A DNA stretch of 54,172 bases from Lacticigenium naphthae DSM 19658 (GTDB lineage: Bacteria; Bacillota; Bacilli; Lactobacillales; Carnobacteriaceae_A), in NCBI RefSeq assembly GCF_000425865.1, contig NZ_AUEG01000007.1:1-54172 (forward strand), in the 5' to 3' direction. Below, one piece after another: positions 1 through 9,533 of this stretch. Each line of letters starts with the position of its first letter. Positions within the stretch are counted from its first letter, which is position 1. Under the pieces are notes generated by a model. That model was not told the DNA's origin, searched no databases, and worked only from the letters and a program-made list of their open reading frames with translations. A program made the translations under genes and the position numbers.

Positions 1-2
1 GG

Positions 3-506
3 AAAATCATTCTGAAGAATGTCTGGAGTGTCGATTTTGAGCACTACTTTTCCCATCGCCTTTATGATGGTCAGGTCACTGAAAAAATGATGGTCAATTA
101 CCTTTTATCCATCGATGACCAATTCCAGTGGGTATATGATTTGATTAATGATCTAAAATGGCACCTATTTACTGGTAACTATGAAGAATTCGTTGATCAA
201 CTCGAACGCAGTAAGGAAAGACCCCTTAAAAGATACGTCAGGACCACCTTCCAGACAATAGAAAAATACTTAGATGCAATAGAAAATTCCTGCACTTACA
301 CTTTGTCCAACGGACATTTAGAAGGCATGAATAATAAAATCAAGACAATGAAGCGAAGCGGCTACGGTTATCGTAATTTCGCTCACTTGAGAGCTCGTGT
401 TTTCATCAGTTTCAAGTTGACCGAAAAGACTGACAAGAAAATCAGACCCTTAACATTTGAAGAAGAAAAAGAAATCGAAAAACACAAAGATAGTACAGTC
501 GCATAA
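3..506 (+). CDS. ISL3-family transposase, C-terminal fragment (5' truncated by window edge)
   Basis: The open frame runs from the first bases of the window, so the ATG at 87 is not the real start. The visible part carries the C-terminal DDE region of ISL3 transposases. It includes the motif around the last catalytic Glu, NGHLEGMNNKIK, and the following KRSGYGYRNF, both characteristic of DDE_Tnp_ISL3. The family catalyses cut-and-paste or copy transposition of its own element in the cytoplasm. A full-length protein is about 400-430 residues, so roughly 60 percent lies outside the window. The visible part has no stop codon or frameshift, so the element may be intact. The recognition is firm; activity is unknown. 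Confidence 0.85.
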   Translation, partial: KIILKNVWSVDFEHYFSHRLYDGQVTEKMMVNYLLSIDDQFQWVYDLINDLKWHLFTGNYEEFVDQLERSKERPLKRYVRTTFQTIEKYLDAIENSCTYTLSNGHLEGMNNKIKTMKRSGYGYRNFAHLRARVFISFKLTEKTDKKIRPLTFEEEKEIEKHKDSTVA

Positions 507-548
507 AAAGAGGTAGAAACAGTGAAGTTTCTACCTCGGGAATTATAG

Positions 549-572
549 ACCAACACGATTTGACAAAGAACC
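549..572 (-). repeat. Right terminal inverted repeat of the ISL3 element
   Basis: This is the right boundary of the ISL3 element. Its inner segment CCAACACGATTT is shared exactly with the right end of the mini-element at 24212-24239, which ties the two elements to one family. Confidence 0.65.
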
Positions 573-727
573 ACAAAAAAATAGTAGTGCAATACCACCG
601 TCGAGGATATTACACTACTAATCTCAGTATGTTTGATAGAGAATAAAAAAATCCAGCTTAAGTTAGTTAACAAAAAATTGGAGAATAGTATGAGGATTAA
701 CATTCTAATTTATTAAGATAAGAAAAA

Positions 728-1234
728 CTAAGCTAATAAGTTTTTAACTGCTTTCGCAGGATTTCCTGCTACAACAGAAAATGGTGGCATACTTTTTGAT
801 ACAACCGCACCAGCAGCGATAACACACCCTTCTCCTATTGTAACACCAGGCATTATAAGTACTCTAGTTCCCAACCAACAATTATCTCCTATGATCACTG
901 GTTTTACTTTTTCATATCCTTCAAACCGTTTTATTTCCTTATTGAATTTCTTGTTCTGGGTATATATTTGACATTCTGGAGCCATAATAACATTTTCTCC
1001 AATAATAGTATCTTGCCCAATCAAACAATCCACTCCAACATTAGCCCCATTTTTTAAAACAACTCCAGCATGAATAGAAGCTCCTTTTTCAACGTTAATA
1101 CCTTTCCCTATTTCTTTTGCGATATGCTTTGTACACCAGTTTCTAAAATTCCTACCAAAAAATTTCCCTAGCGGATGATAGGATTTAGGCAAAAATCCAC
1201 CAATTGATGATAATAATAATTTATATACTTTAAT
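728..1234 (-). CDS. Hexapeptide-repeat O-acetyltransferase, probably starting at ATT
   Basis: This is a left-handed beta-helix acyltransferase of the WcaF/CysE-like hexapeptide family. It probably moves an acetyl group from acetyl-CoA to a sugar of the cluster I polysaccharide, in the cytoplasm. Isoleucine-patch hexads run through the protein (NVGVDC, IIGENV, IIGDNCWLG, TIGEGCVIAAGAVV), and the end has the usual VVAGNPAK motif. The first ATG/GTG/TTG in frame is a TTG at 1192, which has no Shine-Dalgarno. The frame stays protein-like upstream (VYKLLLSSIGGF), and a perfect GGAGGAGG (1243-1250) sits 8 bases before an ATT at 1232-1234. I infer ATT initiation, or an ATG mutated to ATT, giving 168 residues. 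With the TTG start it would be 154 residues. It is the last gene of cluster I. Confidence 0.75.
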   Translation of the reverse strand: MKVYKLLLSSIGGFLPKSYHPLGKFFGRNFRNWCTKHIAKEIGKGINVEKGASIHAGVVLKNGANVGVDCLIGQDTIIGENVIMAPECQIYTQNKKFNKEIKRFEGYEKVKPVIIGDNCWLGTRVLIMPGVTIGEGCVIAAGAVVSKSMPPFSVVAGNPAKAVKNLLA

Positions 1235-1443
1235 GACAAAGACCTCCTCCCCAACAAATTATAATGAAATTATATTTAACACTTACGTTGTCTAGAATCA
1301 CTGTAAGTTGCCATAATATAAAAAAAGTTCAAAATATAGATATTCTATGAACCATCTAGCAACAAAGTCAATTTACAAAACAACCTTTATAAGCCTCATG
1401 TTTTTAATCTTGAATCTAACTATATATCATTCCCAATTTATGA

Positions 1444-1534
1444 TCACCTTACTTTAACCTCATAATCTATATCATTTACAAATCCACCTTTCTCAAATAC
1501 TTCATTTCTAACTATACGATTAGTGTCTTACTGG
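1444..1534 (-). pseudogene. Remnant of a GT2 glycosyltransferase, cut by the IS3 element
   Basis: The minus strand encodes a short open stretch ending with TGA at 1444-1446 that includes RNEVFEKGGF and then DYEVKVR. This resembles the conserved GT2 signature in which an R-x-x-VFEK-x-GGF segment precedes an acidic E-D/D-Y-E-x-x-x-R segment. The frame is lost at the left end of the IS3 element. It is probably the 3' end of a cluster I glycosyltransferase destroyed by that insertion. The assignment rests on one motif only. Confidence 0.35.
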
Positions 1535-1536
1535 AT

Positions 1537-2775
1537 AGGTTACAATGAGTTGGACAGAAAAGATAAGGTGTGCATACTAAGAACAACATACAAAGGAGGA
1601 ATCTATCATGTCTACTCTTCGTACACGTCGAACTTATTATAGAAGAATTCAACAAACAAATTTTTGATCTACACAGAGCAGGAAAATCAAGAAAAGAAAT
1701 CATCGAGGAATATTATTTTACAGGGTCTGTTTTTGATAAATAGGTACACCAGCATAGTCAAACAGACTCGTTTAATGAAAGACATGATTTAACACCTGAA
1801 CAAAAAGAATTGAAAGAACTGAAGAAAGTCAATTCGTAACTTCAAAATGGAAGCTGCTATTTAAAAGCACGCGAGACTGATATTCAGGCGAAAGTCGAAG
1901 TAATCAAGCAAAACCAACATAACTATTCTATATCAGCCATGTACCGGGCCCTTAAAATCATTAGAGGATTTTACTATTACTAAGTAAAAAAATGCGAAAG
2001 TGAAGCAGAACTTGAACAAGCAGTCATTGAAGAATTCGCTAAGAGTAGAAATGCCTTCGGCACAAGAAAGCTAAAACCGATATTAAAGAAACAAGGATTT
2101 AACGTGCCCCGTCGACGTGTTGTTCGGATCATGAAGAAGTTCCACTTATTATCCAATTATAATAGACCTTCCCATAAATCTCAGAGCACTGGTGTTAACT
2201 AGGCTAAAATTGAGAACATATTAAATCGCGAATTCAATCAAGTTGCGCCTATGAAAGTACTCGTAACTAATTTAACTTACATTAAAGTGGCGAGTAGCCG
2301 GTTCTATGTTTGTTTTGTCCTCGACTTGTTTATCAGAGAGTTTATTAGTTATTCTGGCGGACCTAATAAAAACGCTGACTTAGTTTTACAAGCTATGGAG
2401 ACGATTAAAGGCGATTTAAACAAGGTGGAACTCTTTCACATCGATCGAGGGCAAGAGTTTAATAACCAGACCACCGATACCCTCTTGGATACCTTCAAAA
2501 TTGAACGTTCTTTGAGTAGAAAAGGAAATCCTTATGAAAACGCGGTTGCCGAGTCAACGTACAAATCATTCAGGTTTGAGTTTATCTATGACACCATATT
2601 CGAGACACTTTATGAATTACAGGTAGAGCTTATGGATTACGTCAATTGGTGGAATAATAGGCGTCCACACGGTTCATTAAAATATTTTTCTTCTGTTGAG
2701 TTTCGAAAAACCTGGGAAGAAACTACTAACACCAAAGGTGGCGCCTGATACGTTTGTCTATTAGTTATCAAACCG
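1537..2775 (+). mobile_element. Degenerate IS3-family insertion sequence
   Basis: The element contains remnants of both orfA and orfB of an IS3-type transposase. The likely ends are an imperfect inverted repeat. The left arm is near 1537-1556 (GGTTACAATGAGTTGGACA) and the right arm, read inwards from about 2775, contains GGTTTGATAACTAATAGACA. About 1.24 kb is the normal size for the family. Both reading frames are broken and the first catalytic Asp is lost, so it cannot move by itself. Confidence 0.7.
1609..2748 (+). pseudogene. IS3-family transposase OrfA/OrfB, inactivated
   Basis: An SD (AAAGGAGG) precedes an ATG at 1609, but the frame shifts within about 60 bases. The OrfA helix-turn-helix part then reads DLHRAGKSRKEIIEEY in another frame. 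From about 1650 to 2748 one frame continues with four in-frame stops, at 1741, 1837, 1981 and 2200. It covers the coiled-coil EQKELKELKKVN and the HTH_21 region. The rve integrase core ends in HIDRGQEF, GNPYENAVAE and WWNNRRPHGSL. The first catalytic Asp, normally D-L-T-Y, is here N-L-T-Y. The open piece 2251-2748 could still be translated, but not as a working integrase. Decay by point mutation suggests an old insertion. Confidence 0.8.
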
Positions 2776-3368
2776 ACTGAACTTATTCGGGCGAGAGATA
2801 TAAATAAAATAGCAATAAAACAAATCTACACCTTATAAAATTTGATTAAAAAGTGTTGAAAAACCATACGCTGATACATGCTTTTTGAAAAACTAAAATT
2901 TACTATAATTATCGCAGTAATCACTGAACTTGTTTTATTCCATTTAACTAGTTTATCATTATTTATAGCGTTCATCAGTGTCCTTACTTAAACTCCCATC
3001 CTATTTCCCTCTAATATCTCATCTACTTCGTTGGTAGAATCTTGAAAAATCATACTTTTAACAATATTTATTTCGGTAAAATTTTCGAAAAGTATTAAGA
3101 ATTATTAAAATCCACTGAGTGAAATTGATATTTACAGAAAAAAGCCTTCTGTTTTCTCAATCATTTTTGTTATATGATTCCAACTTTCACATAAATCTTA
3201 ACTTGCATTCTCATCGAGCTTTTTAGGATTCTCTTGATTCATTTTATATTAAGAACATCACTGTTGACTAATTCTTAAAAATTGGTGTTTTGTTAACACA
3301 CTTAATTAGGAATTATTAAATATGAGGGTTTCATTATTTGCTATTAATATAAGATTTTTTTATTTCTA
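2776..3368 (-). other. 593-bp AT-rich gap with fragments of decayed coding sequence
   Basis: No intact gene is present. On the minus strand several short stretches look like protein in alternating frames. Examples are MNQENPKKLDEN, then SWNHITKMIEKTEGFF after a frame change, then DSTNEVDEILEGNRMGV near 3000-3060, then NAINNDKLVKWN. This pattern fits a gene that has lost its frame. I could not assign a family. It lies between the Wzx gene and the dead IS3 element. Confidence 0.3.
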
Positions 3369-4787
3369 TTAATTTTTCACTAACATTTTCAGTGAACTAA
3401 TTGTCTCACTTAGATCTTTTTTCTTAATAATCAAATAAAAAATATATGCAGCACCATAAATAAATACTGTAATCCAGGAGTTTATATACCATCCAGATAA
3501 AATAAATACTATCGTCATTGATAATTCTAATAAAATGTCTCTTAGTAAAGATATATTCAAAATCTTAGCTAAACTGAACTCGGCTAAAATAGATCTAATT
3601 ACTAATAAAACTACTATTGACAGAATTGCCATATCTAGATTTCGAAAAACATTCGTAGTTAATGTAGTGAATAATAAACTTAGAGAAACAGAAATCAGAT
3701 TAATCTTGAGCATTAATTTTTCTTGTCTCAATGTTTTTAAATAGGTATTAATCAATAAGGCCATTTTACCTTCATATATAAATACTGGGAAAACTAGTGC
3801 CATATACATCAAACTCTCTGAATACTTAGGAAGCCACACAGATAATAGTGTCTTCATAGGATAATAACCTACTAATAATCCTAATAGTAAGACCATTAAA
3901 AAATCTCTCATCACAAAATAAATACCCGGAAGTTTATTTTTTTCTGTTCTTCTTAAAATTGGAAACATTATTATTCCAACAGCATTTATAAAAAGCAACA
4001 TTAAATTGGAAGCACTCAATGTTAAAGATACTTTCCCAAATGTTTCAACATCCCAGCTTCGTTCGATCCCAAATCTAACTACTCCTATAATTAGCATGCC
4101 TGCTATATTTGCAAACATCAATTTTATTCCTACATTAATGTTTTCAAACATTTCTTTAAAACTGAAATAAAATGATGATATTTTTCTGAATACGATATCT
4201 TTACAAAAATACATAGCTAAAAGTAAAGAAATGACTCGTCCAATTAGGTCTGCTACAATCATTAATTTAAAATCTCTAATTCCAATTAAAAGGAATAAAA
4301 TAATTATCAAAAAATATAATAGCCGACCAATCATCGTAACCTGAGCATATTCTCTAATGCGGTTTGTAGCTTGTAAAATCAACAACAACATATGACGTAC
4401 ATTAGTAAATAGCAGGCAAATTCCAGTCATTTGAAGTATGTATGCTCGATTACTATCTAAATTAGATATTTGAGCAATAGTATATAAAACTATGGCTATA
4501 ATTATCTGGGTTAGTATCAACATGTAAAATTGTGAAAAGAATAATTTTTTATCAAGATCTGTATATTCGTCTCCACCATATCTTAAATATATACCATCAT
4601 TCCACCCAAAATGTAAAAATCCAACATATGATGCATAAAATAGGTAAAGTTGCCAATAGCCATAATCTTCAATGCCAATTAATTTCGGTACTATTAATAC
4701 AACTACAGTTGAGATAATTAAAGAGATTAAATTCGAAGATATTGTATATGAAAAGTTTTTTATGAAATTTATTACTTTATCGTTCAA
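3369..4787 (-). CDS. wzx: Wzx-type polysaccharide flippase (cluster I)
   Basis: This 472-residue protein is almost wholly hydrophobic, with about 12 membrane helices separated by short basic loops. That is the layout of MATE/MOP-superfamily polysaccharide exporters. It should flip undecaprenyl-diphosphate-linked repeat units across the membrane for Wzy polymerisation. N-terminal features fit the family: a long first helix pair with a VPKLIGIEDYGYWQLYLF-like loop, comparable to the Ls-dYGxwxL motif of polysacc_synt proteins. Translation starts with TTG at 4785-4787, 8 bases after AAAAGGAG. It is the distal membrane gene of cluster I. A second, different flippase lies at 35849-37270. Symbols for such proteins are generic because sequences diverge widely. 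Confidence 0.8.
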   Translation of the reverse strand: MNDKVINFIKNFSYTISSNLISLIISTVVVLIVPKLIGIEDYGYWQLYLFYASYVGFLHFGWNDGIYLRYGGDEYTDLDKKLFFSQFYMLILTQIIIAIVLYTIAQISNLDSNRAYILQMTGICLLFTNVRHMLLLILQATNRIREYAQVTMIGRLLYFLIIILFLLIGIRDFKLMIVADLIGRVISLLLAMYFCKDIVFRKISSFYFSFKEMFENINVGIKLMFANIAGMLIIGVVRFGIERSWDVETFGKVSLTLSASNLMLLFINAVGIIMFPILRRTEKNKLPGIYFVMRDFLMVLLLGLLVGYYPMKTLLSVWLPKYSESLMYMALVFPVFIYEGKMALLINTYLKTLRQEKLMLKINLISVSLSLLFTTLTTNVFRNLDMAILSIVVLLVIRSILAEFSLAKILNISLLRDILLELSMTIVFILSGWYINSWITVFIYGAAYIFYLIIKKKDLSETISSLKMLVKN

Positions 4788-4876
4788 TGTATAAACTCCT
4801 TTTACTGTAATTGAGATTTCTTTTAAAAAATCAAGATAAACTTACCATCAAATTAATCTATTTATTAAAATTTAAT

Positions 4877-5659
4877 TCAGTAACATGAAAAAAAAATTGG
4901 ATCCATTAAACTTAAATTTTTTGTTGAATAATCTTCAATGATAATGTTGTTTACTATAATTTCAATTCCAGAATCATCAGACATTAACATTTCAAGTGCA
5001 TACTCACTACAGTAATTTTCATTGCCTGTATTACAATTTTTATAAAACTGTTTGTGTGAATATAATTAATAGTATGTGTTGCTTTGTCTCAATTGTTAAT
5101 TATAATGCATTAGTTTACTTAACAATTTCTATCATTTTTTTAGCTAGTATGTATACCTTCTCAATGGTACTATATCTAATTTGACGGTATACTCGTTTAC
5201 TAATCTATCAGTTGTGTTGATTCCTTCTAATTTATTTATACTATGATTTTTTTAATATTAATAAAATACAGTATATGTAATCTATTAATTTTTTTGCCTC
5301 TACTTTTATCTTTCAGAAGCAACATAATCAAAACTCATTATTTTAGTTTCACGCTAAATACTTATTGAGCAATTCGTTAACTTTATTAACTAACAAATCT
5401 GAAATGAACTTCACACTACTATCCCTAAAAAGTAAACTCCTTTTCAGAACAAAACCCCAAATATCGATTTCCAATATATATATTGGAAAATTCATCTAGT
5501 GTGGATTGCTTTATATACTCTATATAAATTTGAACTGAGTCACGTCGCTCAGCGTATAAAATTACTAGGTATATCATACCGCGTTGAAATTGTTAAGACA
5601 ATATTGGTCATAAGCTCAATCAATTTCTCTAACCTTCGTAAGGAAACTTTTACTTTCAC
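4877..5659 (-). pseudogene. Probable decayed gene downstream of the GT2, family unknown
   Basis: A GTG at 5657-5659 overlaps the stop of the upstream GT2 gene in a GTGA arrangement, as expected for a coupled next gene. It opens a protein-like reading (VSLRRLEKLIELMTN...). The reading breaks after about 40 codons and continues in another frame (RRDSVQIYIEYIKQST, then NIYIGNRYLGFCSEKEF). Further pieces follow: SVKFISDLLVNKVNELLNKY ending near 5349, and SEYALEMLMSDDSGIEI ending at a TGA at 4877. Overall this would be a protein of about 260 residues broken by several frameshifts and stops. I cannot name the family. The call rests on amino-acid-like composition and operon logic. Confidence 0.4.
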
Positions 5660-6558
5660 TCTTTACTTTTCTCCATTAATTTTTGTTTAATATTTGTCAG
5701 TAAATACTTTTCGTATTTCCCTACATAAAAACATATTTTAAAAAGTCGGATTTTGGATTTTGAAATCTTTAAATATTTTTTCAAATAAATTAATTGGCTT
5801 TCTTCAAGGATTTTCGATTTAAATTTCCAGTTATTTATTGATTTTTTTATCGATAGTCCCTGATGATGTATGATTTTTTCATCAACTAAAATCACTTCTT
5901 TAAAACCTTCCTCTTTTATCTTGTGTGCAAGAATTGTCTCCTCATTATATAAAAAAGTTCTTTCATCAAAATAATCTATATTTTTCATTACTTTATATTT
6001 TATAGCAAAAAAACATCCTGATAAAACTTCTACATCGAAAGAACCACTTTGATCAACTAATTCATTCCTATTATAAAACTGACTATCTGATGTAATAATA
6101 GTATGAAGCTTTGACAAAACAAGCGATGTGTTAATAATCATATGTTGGTATCTTGGTAAGCGCCATGCAAAATTCGCAACTATATTTTCATTAATATCAT
6201 GTATCAGTCCTGAAACTGCAGCCACTTTATCATGCGAATCAAGATGATTACAGATATTTCGTATACTATCTTCAGAAACATTTATATCTGGATTCGAAAT
6301 GATTATATTCTGGGGTATATAGTTCTTTTCAGCATATTTAATTCCATAGTTGTTACCACTTGCATATCCCTTGTTTGAATCACTCGAAATTACATCAATT
6401 TTTTCAGAAACAAATTTTTTTAAAAGATCATAGGAATTATCAGTTGAACAATTATCAACAACAATAATTTTGTGTAATATTTTATATTCCTTAATTTCAT
6501 TTAAAAATATTTCTGTTGTTTGAAAGTCATTATAATTTAATAATATCATTATATTCAT
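5656..6558 (-). CDS. GT2-family glycosyltransferase (rhamnosyltransferase-like)
   Basis: This 300-residue cytoplasmic enzyme transfers a sugar from a nucleotide donor to the growing lipid-linked repeat unit. The GT-A fold shows a nucleotide-binding VDNCSTDNS near residue 35-43, a metal-binding region ISNPDINV near 90, LSGCFFAI near 180, and an acidic FLYNEETILA that fits the E-D motif of WbbL/RfbF-like rhamnosyltransferases. The length matches that group. The acceptor and donor cannot be read from sequence; dTDP-rhamnose is available from the rml genes in this window. It starts with ATG 8 bases after GGAG, and a decayed gene overlaps its stop. Confidence 0.75.
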   Translation of the reverse strand: MNIMILLNYNDFQTTEIFLNEIKEYKILHKIIVVDNCSTDNSYDLLKKFVSEKIDVISSDSNKGYASGNNYGIKYAEKNYIPQNIIISNPDINVSEDSIRNICNHLDSHDKVAAVSGLIHDINENIVANFAWRLPRYQHMIINTSLVLSKLHTIITSDSQFYNRNELVDQSGSFDVEVLSGCFFAIKYKVMKNIDYFDERTFLYNEETILAHKIKEEGFKEVILVDEKIIHHQGLSIKKSINNWKFKSKILEESQLIYLKKYLKISKSKIRLFKICFYVGKYEKYLLTNIKQKLMEKSKE

Positions 6559-6611
6559 TCTATCAACTCCAGTTAATTTCTAATCATATTTAACTTTCAT
6601 TATTGGTAATA

Positions 6612-7901
6612 CTAAGGGTTTATCTTTCTATCACTTTTAGGGAAAATAAAGAGTGAAAGAAAGACAAAGAAAATTAACCCTTGTGTTACAAATGCTGTTT
6701 CAATATTTGTCATTATAAACACATAGCAACCAATAACTATTATACCCAAATATTCTTTTTTTATATTACAGCTTCTAATAATGAAAATAAACATTGTAAA
6801 TATCAATGTGATTATGAATAATCCAATTAATCCAAAACTGAAAAACCCTTCTACAAACGAGCCAATGCTTGCGTTTGTTCCTGTTCCTATAACATATCTT
6901 CCAAACCATTTCGTGATCGTATCAGTTTCTCTATATAGAGAATCTATACCAAATATTGATGCTATTCTCGTGTGAGAAAAAAATGTGTAATTATTCAAAA
7001 AATATTCAGTATATTTCCTCGATAATAAAGGGTCTACAAATAAAGCTCTTCTAATATAATCACCTAAAAACATTTCATTCGTAATCAAAAATGTTAAATT
7101 TTCAAAAAGAGAAATTCCTAATATCATTTTTATAAATCGACCTATTTTCTGATATTTATTTTTCCCAAATGAAAGAAATACCATTAAAACTATATATATA
7201 ATATATCCCTTCAAACTTCCCGTTGTGAGGAAAACTAATAAAATCATAAAAAGAATGTAAATAATTAATGTTATTTTTTTCCTAGTAATTGAATTAATTA
7301 AAATAAAAGGCAATATATATCTCATTAAAAGAGGTGAGGTATATCCAAAGTATGGATTTCCTGAAGCTTTGAAATTTGCCCTCGATTCGTAGACATTCTC
7401 AAATAATAAATTTGAATAGTTGATAATTTGATACCTGGACAAATAAGGTAATATCAAAATACTCGTTAATGAAATTAAAGATCCAACTCGATATTTTAAT
7501 TTAGGTCTACTTAATTCGACTTTGGGTATAAATTTTTCAAGAAACAAAATTGACGTTAATGGTAATATTACAACCAGTAAAGAATTTATATTCATTCCCA
7601 TACCAACTGTTAATATCACAGCAGGTAGATAATTCATTATCAATATAATATGATAAAGAGAATAGTAGAATATATCAGTAATTGAAGATCCGAATATAAT
7701 AGCTATACTTGATGCAATAAGGCCAATACAAAAGGAGGGAAAACTAAAGTTACTTATTTCAAATCCTGCATATTTATAAACAGGACCGATTATAAGTATA
7801 TAATTAAAGGTTAATGATATGAATAAAAATAATAGCAATTGACTATTTATATGCTTATTGTACTTATTAAAAAAACCGATTAACTTGTTAGGTTTACTCA
7901 T
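6612..7901 (-). CDS. wzy: Wzy-type O-antigen/capsule polymerase (cluster I)
   Basis: This 429-residue protein has around 11-12 predicted membrane helices and one long extracytoplasmic loop in its second half (about residues 270-340). That loop is the usual layout of Wzy polymerases, and it holds a polar stretch with Arg and His residues (NYTFFSHTRIASIFG). Wzy joins flipped repeat units into long chains at the outer face. Family members share little sequence, so the call depends on topology and on its place between glycosyltransferases and a Wzx gene. A small chance remains that it is another membrane transferase. The next gene upstream in the operon is destroyed by IS30. Confidence 0.7.
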   Translation of the reverse strand: MSKPNKLIGFFNKYNKHINSQLLLFLFISLTFNYILIIGPVYKYAGFEISNFSFPSFCIGLIASSIAIIFGSSITDIFYYSLYHIILIMNYLPAVILTVGMGMNINSLLVVILPLTSILFLEKFIPKVELSRPKLKYRVGSLISLTSILILPYLSRYQIINYSNLLFENVYESRANFKASGNPYFGYTSPLLMRYILPFILINSITRKKITLIIYILFMILLVFLTTGSLKGYIIYIVLMVFLSFGKNKYQKIGRFIKMILGISLFENLTFLITNEMFLGDYIRRALFVDPLLSRKYTEYFLNNYTFFSHTRIASIFGIDSLYRETDTITKWFGRYVIGTGTNASIGSFVEGFFSFGLIGLFIITLIFTMFIFIIRSCNIKKEYLGIIVIGCYVFIMTNIETAFVTQGLIFFVFLSLFIFPKSDRKINP

Positions 7902-8039
7902 AAAATTCCTTTCTAAACATATTATAAATTAGTATGTCATTTAATGCTACAGCAATTGAATTGGCCCTATTCCTTTTTCTTATACCAAACAATTATGTAA
8001 AAAGGAAAGGAGTCAACATAATTTTAAGTATCAAACGAA

Positions 8040-9060
8040 TCATTTTTGAATAGGTGATTGTAGTAATCTTTGAAGTTTGATACTTAGTTCTTTCTTGTTT
8101 TCTTTATCATCAAATGGTATTCACAATTTAATTTTTTCATTAAATGTTTTATCAAGTAAGTTACCGAGAAATATTGCGCTATTTTTTACTTGATCAGTGT
8201 AACTCCAATCAATCCTAATCTAGAACGAAATCTCCATAATGAACTAATATACAAAAAAAATAAAATGTCCTAAAAAACATGATTCCTACTAGAAAATTAT
8301 TTTTATAATCATTATCCCTAAACTATTAATTTTTATTTATCTTTCGGTTCTTCATCTTACCACTGGATTTATGACAGTTTGCTTGACGTGTCTTTGACGG
8401 TCTTGCGCCAGAAAAGGAAACGTCAAAAACCAAAAAAATAAGAAGGTAGTTGGTTTGCCGTTGTGTCTCAGCGAAGGGCTGTGTCGCCGCCTTAGGGAAA
8501 CGTCAAACCCGTTTGTATGTAGCTATTCTTATACTAGCTCTTCCCGCAAAATCAATGGAAATTTCCATTTGAACCTATATACTATTTATCCACGGGAAGC
8601 ATTTCAAAGCTTTATAACGGAAAGAGGAAAAGAATTTGCCTATTATACCTTGAGTGAGTCAGAATTGAACATTTCAATGTGCTTTGCTGATGCGTACGAT
8701 TCTTGGCAGAGAGAAAGTAATGAAACCAGTAACGGACTTTTAGGGAGTTTATCCCCAAACAAATGAATTCCGATGCCATTCTCACTGAGGTAGTCAAAAA
8801 AACTCTTCCCTTGATTAATAATCGGCCAAGAAAATGCATGGATTGGAAAACACCAGACGAAGCATTTATTGAAATGGTGTTGTGCTTTATTTGACAAACT
8901 GTCATAAAAAAAAGATTTTAGTTTATACTTTTTTGACAGAGAATTAGCATCAAAAAGTATATTATCTCTAATTTTTCTACAAAGTATTAGCGTAGAGTAT
9001 TGGTTATCAATCTCGTTCTTTTCACCATGAATATTAGTGTCTAGAAAAAGTAGTTTCTAC
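8040..9060 (-). pseudogene. Cluster I gene split by an IS30 element and decayed
   Basis: Protein-like minus-strand reading is found on both sides of the IS30 remnant. Before it (about 8909-9060) the frame reads EIDNQYSTLILCRKIRDNI and goes on into the element end. After it (about 8040-8230) the frame reads WSYTDQVKNSAIFLGNLLDK, then an in-frame stop, then PFDDKENKKELSIKLQRLLQ to a TGA at 8040-8042. The two halves fit one polysaccharide-cluster gene interrupted by the insertion and then eroded. The family is not recognised. The region from 7902 to 8040 is plain intergenic sequence. Confidence 0.4.
8368..8908 (+). mobile_element. IS30-family element, internally deleted and frameshifted
   Basis: The ends are a perfect 14-bp inverted repeat, TTTATGACAGTTTG at 8368-8381 and its complement at 8895-8908, typical of IS30-family termini. 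The interior, 541 bp in total against about 1.1 kb for a complete element, keeps only the 3' half of the transposase gene in shifting frames. Recognisable pieces are TRLYVAI, ITERGKEFAYY, CFADAYDSWQR and NNRPRKCMDWKTPDEAF. They correspond to the DDE core of IS30 transposases (D-R-G-K-E-F, P/A-D-A-Y-x-x-W-Q-R, R-P-R-K-x-L-x-W-x-T-P). It is dead in cis but still has both ends. Confidence 0.75.
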
Positions 9061-9533
9061 TTTTAGTATAAATTTCCATGGACATCCATAAAAAAATTTA
9101 TGTTTGGCATAATATTTTTTCCTGATTTAAACAAAGCGTAGATTTCTTTAATAATTCGTCTTATTTAAGAAAATCAAAAGCATTACGGATAGACTGTCTT
9201 TATGATCATCGCTTTCCTTTTTCTTTAAGTGGAGTCTAATATTATCATTAGTTTTTAATTAACCATGCATTTCCAAAACGGGTTGCTTTAGAGAAACTTA
9301 CAGTCACCGTCTTCATTTACCATGGTTAAATTTTAAATTGAGTGTATAATTAATAATTATTTTAAATCACCTTTTTTAATTATATAAATTTAAACAATAA
9401 TAATTAAACTATTATTGTTTAAAAAACGAAGGAAGTTCCCTCAGATTTGGTTGATAAATAATACTTAAGAGCTTGAATTATTTTAGTTTACACATATTTA
9501 AATTAATTTTTCTTATTGTTTTTCTAAAGTACA
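9061..9533. other. Intergenic stretch without a recognisable gene
   Basis: This AT-rich 470-bp gap lies between the IS30-split pseudogene and the GT4 gene. A 12-base inverted repeat (AAACAATAATAA at about 9391-9402 with TTATTGTTT at 9413-9421) could act as a weak terminator for the GT4 gene on the minus strand. I see no other feature in it. Confidence 0.3.

Larger units (their letters stand above)
1..572 (+). mobile_element. ISL3-family insertion sequence, right part (left end outside window)
   Basis: The element enters from the left edge and ends at about 572. It holds the C-terminal part of an ISL3-type transposase, then a strong hairpin (510-520 with 527-537), then a terminal repeat at 549-572 whose inward reading begins GGTTCTTTGTCAAATCG. 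That start is typical of ISL3-family ends in lactic acid bacteria. The left end and target duplication cannot be seen. Confidence 0.8.

Noticed and set aside
383-703. Minus-strand open frame across the end of the ISL3 element
   Set aside because: It is antisense to the transposase and runs over the IS terminus, with a composition typical of AT-rich shadow frames.
8612-8905. Minus-strand frames within the IS30 remnant
   Set aside because: They are shadows of the transposase remnant that reads on the plus strand between the two IS30 ends.
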